Below are positions 55,840-64,000 of a DNA stretch of 64,000 nucleotides, one piece after another (positions within the stretch are counted from its first letter, which is position 1; the number at the start of each line of letters is the position of its first letter). A model generated the notes under the pieces. The model worked only from the letters and a program-made list of their open reading frames with translations. It had not been told where the DNA came from and did not search any database. The DNA is from Nostoc sp. FACHB-280 (GTDB lineage: Bacteria; Cyanobacteriota; Cyanobacteriia; Cyanobacteriales; Nostocaceae). The stretch is taken from positions 1 through 64,000 of the forward strand of contig NZ_JACJSD010000029.1 in NCBI RefSeq assembly GCF_014697615.1, read 5' to 3'. A program made the position numbers and the translations under genes.

Positions 55840-58260
55840 TTACCGATATTTATGCTGTTCGAGAAGTTGTTGCGCTCTGGGTTTATAAATTAAGTAAAAC
55901 AGTGCTTCTAGATAGCGCAATAAATCTTCGCGGTTTTCTTGGGAAGTAAAATTCCAGAAACCGTAAATTCTAGCTAAAGATAACAGCTTGGTCGTGTGTA
56001 TTTTCCAAGTATAGGTAGTGTAAACTCGGTTAATTGCCTTTTGAGAAATTGTTTGCCAATAGTCGGGATTTTGTTCACATTTGGTAACAAAATCTAAAAT
56101 TTTCGTAGCCGTCTCTGCTAAATTCGTGGGGTTAATGTAAAAGCCATTAACTTTATCTTGAATGATTTCTAGCGGCCCGCCAAATTGAGTCGCAAAGGTT
56201 GGTAGTCCAGAAATCATTGATTCTAAAATTGTTAAACCGAAGGCTTCAAATAAAGCAGGTTGGACAAAAATACCTTGATGGTCAGCAATCACACGATAAA
56301 TTTCGCCAGAATCACTTTTTGATAACCGGACACCTAACCAACGAATTTTGCCGTGAAGATTATATTCATCAATGATGTGATAAAGCTTGATAATTTCGTC
56401 ACGTTCTTCGTTGTCGTCTGATTCTTCTGTGCGTAATTTCCCTGCCACTAAAATCAAGTTACAATGCTCTTGCAAATCTTTATTTTGACCAAAACATTCG
56501 GCTAAACCAGTCAGGTTTTTAATGCGGTCGAGACGCGCCATTGAAAAGATAGGGCGCTTGTTGGGGTCATCCAGTTTGCCGAAAATTTGGCTAGAGTCTT
56601 CTAAAGTAAATAACATTTCAGCGAGACGCAAGCGATCGCTTTCTACCCGTTCTTCAGTCTTGGTGTAGGGGAAGTAGTAACTCTCGTTCACCCCAGGCGG
56701 AACAACATTAAATTTCGGGCTGAATAACTCAATGCCATTCACTACATGATACAACTCCGGCATGGTGAAGCATTTATAAGACTCGTATTGTCCTACACTA
56801 TCAGGTGTGCCGACAATTTCTTGATAAGTACTGCTGACCACAAAGTTAGCAGCATTCATAGCAATTAAGTCAGCAGTAAATTGTAGAGAGAAATGATATT
56901 TATCTTCTAAATCTTGCCAGTAAAGATTACTAAACAAATATTTAGATTTTTCTAAAGCATGGGCGATGTTACATTGGGTAACTTTCATCCGTCGCGCTAA
57001 TAGGAAGGCGACTAAGTTTCCATCAGTGTAGTTACCCACAATTAAGTCTGGTTTACCTTGAAATTCTGCTAATAATTCTCTTTCTGAGTCAATAGCAAAG
57101 GTTTCGAGATAAGGCCAAAACTCAAAGCGAGAAATCCAGTTTTGGGTCATGTTGGGATTGAAATCCCGCAAAGGTACGCGCAAAATCCAAGCATTATCTG
57201 TACCGTAGACTTTCTCTAACCTTTCGTTACATAAAGTACCATCACTATTGGGAATCAAGCGCGAGAGAATAATGACTTTTGGTTGGACGTTTAGTCCTTC
57301 TAAACCCGCCAGTAAGACATCTTCTTGTAGTTGCTTTTCTAAATTTCTGGCTTGGTCGAGTACATAAACTACTTGACCACCTGTATCGGGTCTTCCTAAA
57401 ACTCCCTCTTGTCCAAACCAACCATGTGCGGAAACCAAGACGATTCTAAAAATCATCGGGACGCGGGAAATAAATTCTTCGAGAATTTGGGGGGCTGGTG
57501 AGTCAATTAGTTCGTCCAAAATATTCAGGGTTTCTTGTACCCGTTGGGCGGTGTTACCCCAACCTGGTTCAAAACCCATTGTTTGCAATTGAAAGCGAAA
57601 ATCATCGTAGGGTTCATCACTGGGGCGTTCGTTGACAAATGCGATCGCTTTTTTGACTTGTTGAGAAAGCTGCTGCTGTGATTGAATCCGATTGTTAATT
57701 AGGAGTTGAATACCGTTATATTGGTGCAGGCGCAAAAAGTTAAATAAGCTTTCTAGCCATTGTTTGGGGTCTTGGAAAAGTTTACTAGAAAGATAACGGT
57801 TGAGATACTGTACACCCTTACCAATGTTTTTGGGGTCGCGGATAACTGGGGTGTAGTCATAAAAAGGGCCGAAGTCTAATTCTAACAGGTCGCCTTCGTT
57901 GGGATGATATTTATTGACGAGGCGATCGCGCAGATCCAGTAGTTCTTGTACTGTCATAGCTTCCGCACTCAAATCTGCTGTGATTCGATACACTTCTTGA
58001 CTAGCAATATAAGGGCGGATAATAAAACAAAAGTTGGAGTCTTCTTGAATAATTTCTTGCGTGTAATAGAGGAGTTTTCCTAACAGAGATAATTTGTCAG
58101 ACTTTTCCGGCTGCCCATGTTTAGCACAATATTCACCATATACCTGGAGTATGTCATTTCTCAGTAAATAATTTTTTTCTTGTTGGCGTAATTCACTAAT
58201 GAAAGCACGCAAATCATTTTTTTCTTCACTTTCTAGAACTGCTTGAATCAATTCAGACAT
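55840..58260 (-). CDS. susA: sucrose synthase
   Basis: An 806-residue enzyme (the same length as the Anabaena SusA) that reversibly cleaves sucrose with UDP or ADP to fructose and NDP-glucose. The N-terminal regulatory part (1-250) is followed by the GT-B core: GWFGQEGVLGRPDTGGQVVY, MARLDRIKNLTG and the nucleotide-sugar motif EAFGLTILE. ATG 58260 is chosen over an upstream in-frame start ten codons earlier because GAGG lies five bases before it and the length then fits. In Nostocales it feeds carbon from sucrose toward glycogen or supports nitrogen-fixing cells. Confidence 0.97.
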   Translation of the reverse strand: MSELIQAVLESEEKNDLRAFISELRQQEKNYLLRNDILQVYGEYCAKHGQPEKSDKLSLLGKLLYYTQEIIQEDSNFCFIIRPYIASQEVYRITADLSAEAMTVQELLDLRDRLVNKYHPNEGDLLELDFGPFYDYTPVIRDPKNIGKGVQYLNRYLSSKLFQDPKQWLESLFNFLRLHQYNGIQLLINNRIQSQQQLSQQVKKAIAFVNERPSDEPYDDFRFQLQTMGFEPGWGNTAQRVQETLNILDELIDSPAPQILEEFISRVPMIFRIVLVSAHGWFGQEGVLGRPDTGGQVVYVLDQARNLEKQLQEDVLLAGLEGLNVQPKVIILSRLIPNSDGTLCNERLEKVYGTDNAWILRVPLRDFNPNMTQNWISRFEFWPYLETFAIDSERELLAEFQGKPDLIVGNYTDGNLVAFLLARRMKVTQCNIAHALEKSKYLFSNLYWQDLEDKYHFSLQFTADLIAMNAANFVVSSTYQEIVGTPDSVGQYESYKCFTMPELYHVVNGIELFSPKFNVVPPGVNESYYFPYTKTEERVESDRLRLAEMLFTLEDSSQIFGKLDDPNKRPIFSMARLDRIKNLTGLAECFGQNKDLQEHCNLILVAGKLRTEESDDNEERDEIIKLYHIIDEYNLHGKIRWLGVRLSKSDSGEIYRVIADHQGIFVQPALFEAFGLTILESMISGLPTFATQFGGPLEIIQDKVNGFYINPTNLAETATKILDFVTKCEQNPDYWQTISQKAINRVYTTYTWKIHTTKLLSLARIYGFWNFTSQENREDLLRYLEALFYLIYKPRAQQLLEQHKYR

Positions 58261-58713
58261 ATTCACCTCACAGTCAATAAGTACAAACACGAATAAACAC
58301 AGATAAACTCTTTCTATCTGTGTTTCACAAAGCTTATGGACTTCTTGCGTGTTCTTCTTTACCTAAATTATCGAAGACTCCGTATGATTCCCTCTAACTA
58401 TAGGCGGACAATTTTCCTAACTTTAGGCTGATTCAGTACATTTATTGCTGGAAATGCCTCAATTCTCACTTGATATCGAAAAGCGATCGCCTGATAAATT
58501 ATTTCTTTTTCTCTTTAGCTCAATTTCTCAACAACGCCTAATAAAAATTTAAATTGTTTTGCTTTAAATGTAAAATATTCATACTTGTTTGTGGCCAGTA
58601 TTTTTTTGCAATAAAAGTTAATTTTTATATTGTGGTACTAACAATGAGTTTGTATTTAAATCAAATAAAATCAACTTTTGATATTAGTGAGAATAATTTA
58701 AATTTGCCCTCGC
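58261..58713. other. divergent intergenic region of susA
   Basis: About 450 AT-rich bases with one GCGATCGC; no gene. It holds the susA promoter on the minus strand and, at the right end, the promoter of the small membrane peptide gene. Confidence 0.4.
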
Positions 58714-58719
58714 TATAAT
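58714..58719 (+). promoter_or_regulatory. -10 box TATAAT of the 38-residue peptide gene
   Basis: A consensus TATAAT lies 37 bases before the ATG at 58756. No convincing -35 hexamer is seen at 17 bases spacing. Confidence 0.5.
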
Positions 58720-58755
58720 TGCACCACGAAGTAATTAGAAACAGGGACGGTATAT

Positions 58756-58872
58756 ATGCAAGACCATTCACATAAATTAACAACTACCGACCACAGCATA
58801 GGCAACATTCTAATTGTCTCATTCATCGTATTCTGTGGAATGACTTTTATCTTTCTTTTAGGAATTTTCTAA
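58756..58872 (+). CDS. 38-residue single-helix membrane peptide
   Basis: A very short frame with a hydrophilic start (MQDHSHKLTTTDHS) and one membrane helix (residues 17-38, ILIVSFIVFCGMTFIFLLGI). AGGGACGG lies about seven bases before ATG, a consensus -10 box 37 bases before it, and a strong terminator 30 bases after the stop, so it looks like a complete transcription unit. The size and layout resemble the small single-helix subunits of photosynthetic or respiratory complexes, but I cannot match it to a named one (not PsbM, PsbX or a high-light protein by motif). Confidence 0.7.
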   Translation: MQDHSHKLTTTDHSIGNILIVSFIVFCGMTFIFLLGIF

Positions 58873-58901
58873 CAGTGACCTTGGGAAATAAAGAATTTGT
58901 G

Positions 58902-58934
58902 GGGAAGCAAACAACTGAATTTGCTTCCCTTTTT
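58902..58934 (+). terminator. rho-independent terminator of the small peptide gene
   Basis: GGGAAGCAAA (58902-58911) and TTTGCTTCCC (58920-58929), perfect 10-base arms with an 8-base loop, followed by five T. Confidence 0.9.
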
Positions 58935-58969
58935 AATGAGGATTTACGCAAAAAAATTATGAAACTTCT

Positions 58970-59060
58970 CCCGCCTAGAACTAAAGTTCCAGGCTAATAG
59001 CTAAAGTCCACTCAAGTGGACTGCAATGAATTGCTGGTTGAGTTCTCTGAAAGAGGAGTT
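58970..59060. repeat. dispersed repeat with AGTCCACT-CA-AGTGGACT palindrome
   Basis: The palindrome at 59005-59022 is embedded in AACTAAAGTTCCAGGCTAATAG-like sequence, which resembles a scattered intergenic repeat of cyanobacteria. No gene between the terminator and tRNA-His. Confidence 0.5.
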
Positions 59061-59195
59061 ACGCTATGAGACTCAGAATTGATTCCCAGGCAGGACTGAA
59101 AATTAAAGTTTTGATAAAAGTGTTACCGGGATAGCCAAACGTTATTGTACCCATTCCGGTTTATAACTTTTAATTAGAGTAGTTTGTATTAACTA

Positions 59196-59270
59196 GGGCG
59201 AACGATGGGACTCGAACCCACGGATGGTGGTACCACAAACCACTGCCTTAACCACTTGGCTACGCTCGCC
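59196..59270 (-). tRNA. tRNA-His (anticodon GTG)
   Basis: On the minus strand a 75-base cloverleaf is read: acceptor GGCGAGC pairs with GTTCGCC, the anticodon stem is GTGGT/ACCAC with loop TTGTGGT (anticodon GTG), the T-loop is GGGTTCGAGTCCC, and base 73 is C as required for tRNA-His. CCA is not encoded. The base before position 1 is T, so the usual extra G at -1 is not encoded. Confidence 0.96.
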
Positions 59271-59382
59271 ATTGACTTATCGATTAATAATCATAGCATC
59301 TATTTAGTGATTGAGCAAGGGTTTTTTTCAAGGAACGGACTTTACTAATGTATAGTCCAGGAACACTAATGGCTATCAGAAG

Positions 59383-59778
59383 ATGACAGTGAGAAATATG
59401 AAGCTTTTGACGATGATGGCATTGGCGATCGCTACTAGCATAGCTGTAGTTAGCGTAGCCATGTCTAAAACCAATCCGACCTCCCAGGAGTATGAAGATT
59501 ATGCAGTCAATCAACTCACCCAATATCTCAAAAATGATGTGTGTCAAAAAACCTCAAAGTTGATTGAGAGCTTACTTAATTCTCGCTGCGACAAACTTGT
59601 TGATTCTACTAACCCCCAAATGCGAGATTTGATCAGAACCACAACGGAACGGCAAGATTTTATGTTGTTTAGTGTGTACCGTACAGATTTGACTCTTGGT
59701 GCTTGGCTACCAGGGTACAAGTTTGAAACGGTGGGAGCTTTTCATAATTTTTATACTTACAGAGCTGAACAGCAATAG
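59383..59778 (+). CDS. DUF4359-type exported protein
   Basis: A 131-residue protein with a signal peptide (LLTMMALAIATSIAVVSVAMS) and a mature part with two cysteines (in NDVCQKTSK and NSRCDKLV) that may form a disulfide, ending in the family pattern TERQDFMLFSVYRTDLTLG. The pattern fits DUF4359, a cyanobacterial family of unknown function. Two starts are possible (59383 or the ATG at 59398, directly before the hydrophobic core). Confidence 0.85.
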   Translation: MTVRNMKLLTMMALAIATSIAVVSVAMSKTNPTSQEYEDYAVNQLTQYLKNDVCQKTSKLIESLLNSRCDKLVDSTNPQMRDLIRTTTERQDFMLFSVYRTDLTLGAWLPGYKFETVGAFHNFYTYRAEQQ

Positions 59779-59837
59779 CCTTCACTAACTCCCGCATCTA
59801 AGATTAAGCTTAGTTAGCAAGAGTTACACCTTTACCC

Positions 59838-60560
59838 ATGTCATCTGCATATCTTTTGGTATCGCACGGAAGCCGTGACCCTCGTCCAGAAATTGCTTTA
59901 CAGCAATTGACAGAATTCATCAATCAAAAACAGCAAAGTTACTCATCAAGCAAAAAACTAGTCGGCTTGGCTTACTTAGAAACACGTCCAGAACCTCTAC
60001 ACATCCAAATCAAAGAATTTGCTCATAGTGCATTTGTGGCTGGATGCGAGAGTCTCAAAATCATACCCCTATTTCTTTTACCGGGAGTCCATGTGATGCA
60101 AGAAATCCCCGAAGAAATAGCACTAGCACAACAAGCTTTGGGTAAAGATATTAATTTGGAATTACTACCATATATAGGTAGCAACCCTGCTCTAACTAAG
60201 TTGCTGTCTCAACAAATGGCTGAGATCATAACCCAAGCCTGGATTTTAATTGCTCATGGGAGTCGCCGTCCGGGTTTTCAACAGCCAGTGGAAACCATAG
60301 CAGCAAATATAGGTGCAGTAGCAGCCTATTGGTCTGTGGCTCCTAGTTTAGAAGCACAGGTAGAACAGTTGGTAGCTGCTGGTAAAGAAGAAATTGCAAT
60401 TGTGCCATATTTTTTATTCGCAGGTGGCATAACAGATGCGATCGCTCAACTCACAGAAACGCTAAAATTAAAATTTCCGGCTGTGACTTTTCAATTAGCT
60501 CAACCTTTGGGAGCAAGTGCAGAGTTAGCTGATTTGATTTGGGATTTGATGAAGGAATGA
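59838..60560 (+). CDS. sirohydrochlorin chelatase (CbiX/SirB, two-repeat form)
   Basis: A 240-residue cytosolic chelatase that inserts Fe2+ or Co2+ into sirohydrochlorin. The two halves each have the H-G-S motif: VSHGSRDPRP with His10, and LIAHGSRRPG near residue 139, so it is the long type with two CbiX units. It overlaps the methyltransferase gene by ATGA, so the siroheme/cobalamin steps are translated together. Confidence 0.93.
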   Translation: MSSAYLLVSHGSRDPRPEIALQQLTEFINQKQQSYSSSKKLVGLAYLETRPEPLHIQIKEFAHSAFVAGCESLKIIPLFLLPGVHVMQEIPEEIALAQQALGKDINLELLPYIGSNPALTKLLSQQMAEIITQAWILIAHGSRRPGFQQPVETIAANIGAVAAYWSVAPSLEAQVEQLVAAGKEEIAIVPYFLFAGGITDAIAQLTETLKLKFPAVTFQLAQPLGASAELADLIWDLMKE

Positions 60561-61618
60561 ACTGCACAGAAAAAGAAGAGCAGAAGAATTTGGGAAAAGT
60601 TTATTTAGTAGGTGCAGGGCCGGGAGACCCCGGACTGATGACTCTCAAAGGCAAAAGCTTATTAGAATGTGCCGATGTCGTGATTTATGATGCGTTGGTG
60701 AGTCCAGCAATTTTAGCTATGATTAATCCCCAAGCCGAAAAAATCAACGCTGGGAAGCGGATGGGGAGACATTCACTATTACAAGATGAAACCACGCAGT
60801 TATTAATAGATAAAGCCCAAGACAACACGATAATAGTACGACTCAAAGGCGGCGACCCGTTTATTTTTGGTCGTGGTGGCGAAGAAATGGCAGATTTAGT
60901 CAACGCCGGGATTCCTGTAGAAGTTGTGCCAGGAATTACATCTGGAATTGCGGCTCCAGCCTATGCTGGCATACCTTTGACCCATCGCTTGCATAGTTCA
61001 TCAGTCACATTTGTAACTGGACATGAGTCGGCTGGTAAGTATAGACCGAAGGTAAATTGGCAAGCGATCGCCCAAGGTTCTGAGACAATTGTCATTTATA
61101 TGGGTGTTCATAATCTGTCGCACATTATTGAAGAGTTAACGGCGGCGGGTTTAAGTTTAGCAACACCAATTGCTTTAGTGCGCTGGGGTACAAGACCAGA
61201 TCAAGAAGAATTAATTGGTCAGTTAGGCACAATTGTAGAGCAAGTTGAACAAACCAAATTTGATGCGCCAGCGATCGCGGTTATTGGTTCTGTGGTGAAT
61301 CTACACGATGTATTATCTGGTTGTCGTCCAGAACATTCATATTTTCCTTTCAATACAAACAATCAATCACCTGTTGAATCAGAACCTCAGCAAGAGTTAG
61401 TATCCTCATCTCAATCTTTTAAAGAGATGAGATTTTATCTATCGGCACTTATAGGTTTTATCTTATTGGTTTACTATAAAACATTATTTTCTCAACTAAG
61501 TGTAGTGATTGATATTTGTGTTGTGCTATTTGTTGGTTTACTCATAGCAATTATGGCTGGTTTTCCCGTTCGTCAAGCGTTCAATACCATTATTCAAAAC
61601 ATATTACAAAGTATCTAA
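60557..61618 (+). CDS. cobA: uroporphyrinogen-III C-methyltransferase with a membrane tail
   Basis: A 353-residue protein. The N-terminal 260 residues are a complete SUMT, which makes precorrin-2 with SAM: GAGPGDPGLMTLKG, VRLKGGDPFIFGRGGEE, and VVPGITSGIAAPAYAGIPLT are all present. About 80 extra residues follow, with a polar linker and two membrane helices (FYLSALIGFILLVYYKTL; VVIDICVVLFVGLLIAIMAG). The usual enzyme is about 250-260 residues and soluble. The ATG at 60557 overlaps the chelatase stop (ATGA), and the longest frame's upstream TTG is unnecessary. Confidence 0.93.
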   Translation: MNCTEKEEQKNLGKVYLVGAGPGDPGLMTLKGKSLLECADVVIYDALVSPAILAMINPQAEKINAGKRMGRHSLLQDETTQLLIDKAQDNTIIVRLKGGDPFIFGRGGEEMADLVNAGIPVEVVPGITSGIAAPAYAGIPLTHRLHSSSVTFVTGHESAGKYRPKVNWQAIAQGSETIVIYMGVHNLSHIIEELTAAGLSLATPIALVRWGTRPDQEELIGQLGTIVEQVEQTKFDAPAIAVIGSVVNLHDVLSGCRPEHSYFPFNTNNQSPVESEPQQELVSSSQSFKEMRFYLSALIGFILLVYYKTLFSQLSVVIDICVVLFVGLLIAIMAGFPVRQAFNTIIQNILQSI

Positions 61619-61650
61619 ATCATCAATCTCACAAGATTTACGCATTAAAA

Positions 61651-61947
61651 GTGAAAGCCAGAATAGAAAATCAAGTACTATTTCTCCACCACCCAGACTT
61701 GCCAGAGTTTAAAAAGGGCGGTTCGGTGGTGAGAAATTCTTATTTTTGGGCGCTGCGTTCAATTGCAGGACGGGCTTCGCGTTACAGTGATTGGGAATAT
61801 GAATCAGAAGTATGGTTTGCCCTGAGACGAATGTTGTTATCATTCGCGGAGTCTGGGTATTTAGGTTACAGAGAGACTTTGTTGGAATTTCCCCTAGAGA
61901 TGGGAGAAATCCCCGATGTGCTGCGTGATGTTTCCACTTGGGAGTAA
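61651..61947 (+). CDS. small soluble protein of unknown function
   Basis: About 98 residues from a GTG at 61651 (KARIENQVLFLHHPDLPEFK), Trp/Arg-rich, with no known motif. The frame is open further upstream to 61516, but that part overlaps the methyltransferase tail in another frame and reads as noise. The start is uncertain as no ribosome-binding site is clear. Confidence 0.55.
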   Translation: MKARIENQVLFLHHPDLPEFKKGGSVVRNSYFWALRSIAGRASRYSDWEYESEVWFALRRMLLSFAESGYLGYRETLLEFPLEMGEIPDVLRDVSTWE

Positions 61948-62046
61948 TTTTGTCATTTGTCGTTATTTAATTTTTGACAAGCCTCAGTATAGATGAATGG
62001 TTGTTTGCCATTACATTCAAATATCATACTGATACATTGATATAAA

Positions 62047-62538
62047 ATGAGTCTAGAAATATTAGACAGTGTAGATTCTTCAGAAGTTAGAGAATTGCGA
62101 GCAGAAATCCTGTCAAAACGTAATCGAGGAAATGTTTTGTTTGAAATTAAACAAATAACCTCTAATTTTCTGCTTGACGAGGCTGAAAATTTAACAGAAA
62201 TTCTTGATTTATTTGTTGGACAAATAGGTTATGTTGGTATTGGCGATCGCTGGCAAGAAATCACGCAAACAGCAGCCAACAAAATTATAGTATTTGTCCT
62301 GACTAAAGATTTAGCCTATTCCTCAAAAATTATGCAGGTAGAAGAGGCAGAAAAAATCTCTCATCAAGTATTTGATTTATTTCAACCTCACTGTAAATTT
62401 TTTACTAACGCAGAATTTGTTAATAACTATTCTGCCATGATTGCTTGGGATTCTCTGACACCAGCGACCTTTGACACAGGAGTACTGTTTGTAACTGAAA
62501 CACAGATGGGAATACTCTGGGTAAATGATGAAGATTGA
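62047..62538 (+). CDS. unknown soluble protein
   Basis: A 163-residue acidic protein (SLEILDSVDSSEVRELRAEI to GVLFVTETQMGILWVNDED). No membrane segment or recognised domain. It follows the 98-residue gene on the same strand at 99 bases and precedes the secreted nuclease-like gene. Confidence 0.6.
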   Translation: MSLEILDSVDSSEVRELRAEILSKRNRGNVLFEIKQITSNFLLDEAENLTEILDLFVGQIGYVGIGDRWQEITQTAANKIIVFVLTKDLAYSSKIMQVEEAEKISHQVFDLFQPHCKFFTNAEFVNNYSAMIAWDSLTPATFDTGVLFVTETQMGILWVNDED

Positions 62539-62755
62539 TGACTGAATTAGAGAATAAGTTACTAACTTAAACTTTAACTGAGATTTAATCGAGATTTAAT
62601 AAACAGACGGGATAATTGATAGCCGCGTCGCTAATTGTAATGTGTTTTTTCAAATTCATCTCCTGTATTTTACATGATGATTTTGTTATCTGAAAAGTAA
62701 CGGAAATTATCGTCTTTTCTAGTTCGCTATCACCCACTAATTAAATCAATTAAGT

Positions 62756-64000
62756 ATGTCTAAGTTAGCTTTTCCCTTACAGATATCAGTTGGAACATTT
62801 CTTCTGTTGACTGTTTGTGTAAGTAGTGCCAATAGTGCCACAATTACGGAAGATTTTGAAATTGGTACAAAAGGCAGTTATGCAGCAGCAAATGTTGTGC
62901 TGAGAACAGGGACATGGAATTTTGATGATGCTCTACTGGGGAATCTTAGTACAGACGTAAAAAATGGTACTCAATCTGCCCGCATCCGCAATAGTGGTAT
63001 TCTCTCCATGAGATTTGACCGGACTACAGGTGCAGGTACTATCACTCTCAAACACGCTAGATTTGGTAATGATGGTAATTCTAGCTGGGGCGTTTGGTGT
63101 TCAACTAATAGTGGCGCTTCATATTCACCAGTGGGTGCAATTGTCAATACCACTTCTACAACCTTGCAAACAGCGACTATTACCGCCAATATTTCTGGTA
63201 CAGTTCGCTGCGACATTCGCAAAACTGATGGAACTGCAAACAGAACTAATATTGATGACATCGTAATTACTGATTACGGTACTACTTCTTCTTTACCCCC
63301 AGGTTCTGTACCTTTCTTTGATAACACCAACAACCTTGTGTCTGGGTTGGCTTATGGTAGTCCGGCTGATGTCACGCCTCCCGCTCCTGCTCTTAATAGC
63401 TTTGACACAGCAGTAGTGAATCTTTGCGGCGTTCCAGGTACAGTTGTGAGTCGTACTGGTTTCCAAACATTGATGAATAATAACCCCACTGTGTTGGCAA
63501 ATATTCAGAATTATGTGGGAGGGTACCTCAAACCAGGTCGGACTTCAACTGTTGATTTCTTGAACGATTTAACCGACTTGTGGTTTAACGTCGCAGGTTT
63601 TGACCATGTATTCTGCGGTGAACCAGTACAAGGCGGTGCTATTGGTGGATTGCATTTTGTTGGTCGTTATTTACAGTTGCAAAATCAAGGTTTAGCTGGA
63701 CGACTGAACAATAATACATCTAACGAAGAAGTCGTGCCGAACACAATCTACACTATAGGTGCGATCGTGAGAGTTGGTAGTGGGACTTCTCAATCTAGCA
63801 TTAAAGGTTATCCTTATACTTTGAATGCCGAGGAAATCTTGTCTAAAGCATCTTTGGGTTACAAAAACAACCCCAACACTACCAGCACTAACCAAACCTG
63901 TCTTCTCAGTGTGACTGATGAAGGTAGAACCTTTAAAGCTGTATTTGTCAGAAGATCAGGTGGTATTCGGACTTTTTATCCTGATGCTACTCCTAGCGGT
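62756..64000 (+). CDS. secreted protein with XendoU-type endoribonuclease domain (runs off the window)
   Basis: At least 415 codons, open at the right edge. A signal peptide (residues 1-28, LQISVGTFLLLTVCVSSANSA) is followed by a beta-sandwich-like domain (about 30-175, TEDFEIGTKGSYAAAN, with WNFDDALLGNL), then a XendoU-like domain: GFDHVFCGE with His284, GGLHFVGRYLQLQ with His300, and Lys350 in SSIKGYPYTL. The 16-residue His-His spacing and the GF(D/E)HVF.GE motif match the eukaryotic XendoU family, whose two His and one Lys cleave RNA at uridines. The Lys distance is slightly longer (50 versus 46). RNA cleavage outside the cell is inference. Confidence 0.85.
   Translation, partial: MSKLAFPLQISVGTFLLLTVCVSSANSATITEDFEIGTKGSYAAANVVLRTGTWNFDDALLGNLSTDVKNGTQSARIRNSGILSMRFDRTTGAGTITLKHARFGNDGNSSWGVWCSTNSGASYSPVGAIVNTTSTTLQTATITANISGTVRCDIRKTDGTANRTNIDDIVITDYGTTSSLPPGSVPFFDNTNNLVSGLAYGSPADVTPPAPALNSFDTAVVNLCGVPGTVVSRTGFQTLMNNNPTVLANIQNYVGGYLKPGRTSTVDFLNDLTDLWFNVAGFDHVFCGEPVQGGAIGGLHFVGRYLQLQNQGLAGRLNNNTSNEEVVPNTIYTIGAIVRVGSGTSQSSIKGYPYTLNAEEILSKASLGYKNNPNTTSTNQTCLLSVTDEGRTFKAVFVRRSGGIRTFYPDATPSG

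Noticed and set aside
62971-63266. Two frames, one on each strand, inside the nuclease-like gene
   Set aside because: The continuous frame from 62756 with signal peptide and conserved motifs explains this region.

Overview
The window looks like chromosomal DNA of a filamentous, probably heterocyst-forming cyanobacterium of the Nostoc/Anabaena/Calothrix group. The evidence is: many GCGATCGC (HIP1) octamers inside and between genes; a phycobilisome degradation gene (nblA); a sucrose synthase; a 2-oxoacid-type TRAP transporter like the one known from Anabaena PCC 7120; several large Ser/Thr kinases and hybrid histidine kinases; pentapeptide-repeat proteins; and short tandem repeats (7-bp AGCACTC-type and AATGACN-type) typical of Nostocales. 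Base composition is AT-rich. No ribosomal RNA, CRISPR array, integrase or intact transposase was seen.

Layout. Positions 1-7.1 kb hold a small exported protein, a concentrative nucleoside transporter, a PepSY-type membrane protein, a 2-Cys peroxiredoxin divergent from a glycogen-debranching-type glucosidase, and a TRAP substrate-binding lipoprotein. Positions 7.4-15.5 kb hold two translationally coupled giant sensor kinases. The TRAP membrane subunits (15.5-17.4 kb) converge on them from the opposite strand. Positions 17.5-21.7 kb hold two paralogous pentapeptide-repeat proteins and two small unknowns.

Positions 22.5-31.1 kb are the most interesting part: a microviridin (graspetide, omega-ester peptide) gene cluster. 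It has three precursor peptides, two ATP-grasp ligases (lactam- and lactone-forming types), an ABC exporter/ATPase and a GNAT acetyltransferase. Between the ligases and the transporter lie two genes that are not part of the classical microviridin pathway: a LamG-patatin fusion lipase and a small glycine/leucine-rich membrane protein. The precursor-ligase block is bracketed by two inverted copies of a MITE-like element. Expected product flow: precursor helix (PFFARFLE) recruits the ligases; two ester rings and one amide ring form on the T-K-PSD-E/D core; the leader is removed by an unseen protease; the N-terminus is acetylated; the peptide is exported.

Positions 31.1-36.8 kb hold a coiled-coil GUN4 protein and two tandem Ser/Thr kinases. 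Positions 36.8-41.0 kb hold a pseudogene scrap, a PaaK-like adenylating enzyme, a TetR regulator and a lipoprotein pair. Positions 41.4-44.4 kb hold a small conserved protein, an ABC1/AarF kinase and a PP2C phosphatase. nblA stands alone at 45.3 kb, followed by another Ser/Thr kinase. Positions 48-58.3 kb carry anhydro-MurNAc kinase, a GH57-type enzyme, a Ca2+/H+ antiporter, a peptidoglycan-binding protein and sucrose synthase. Positions 58.7-62.5 kb hold a 38-residue membrane peptide gene with its own promoter and terminator, tRNA-His, a DUF4359 protein, sirohydrochlorin chelatase and a membrane-tailed uroporphyrinogen-III methyltransferase (siroheme/cobalamin branch), plus two unknowns. The window ends inside a secreted protein with a XendoU-type endoribonuclease signature.

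All functional calls are from reading motifs; no database search was run. Where the longest open frame starts at a weak codon, the preferred start is given with the reason.
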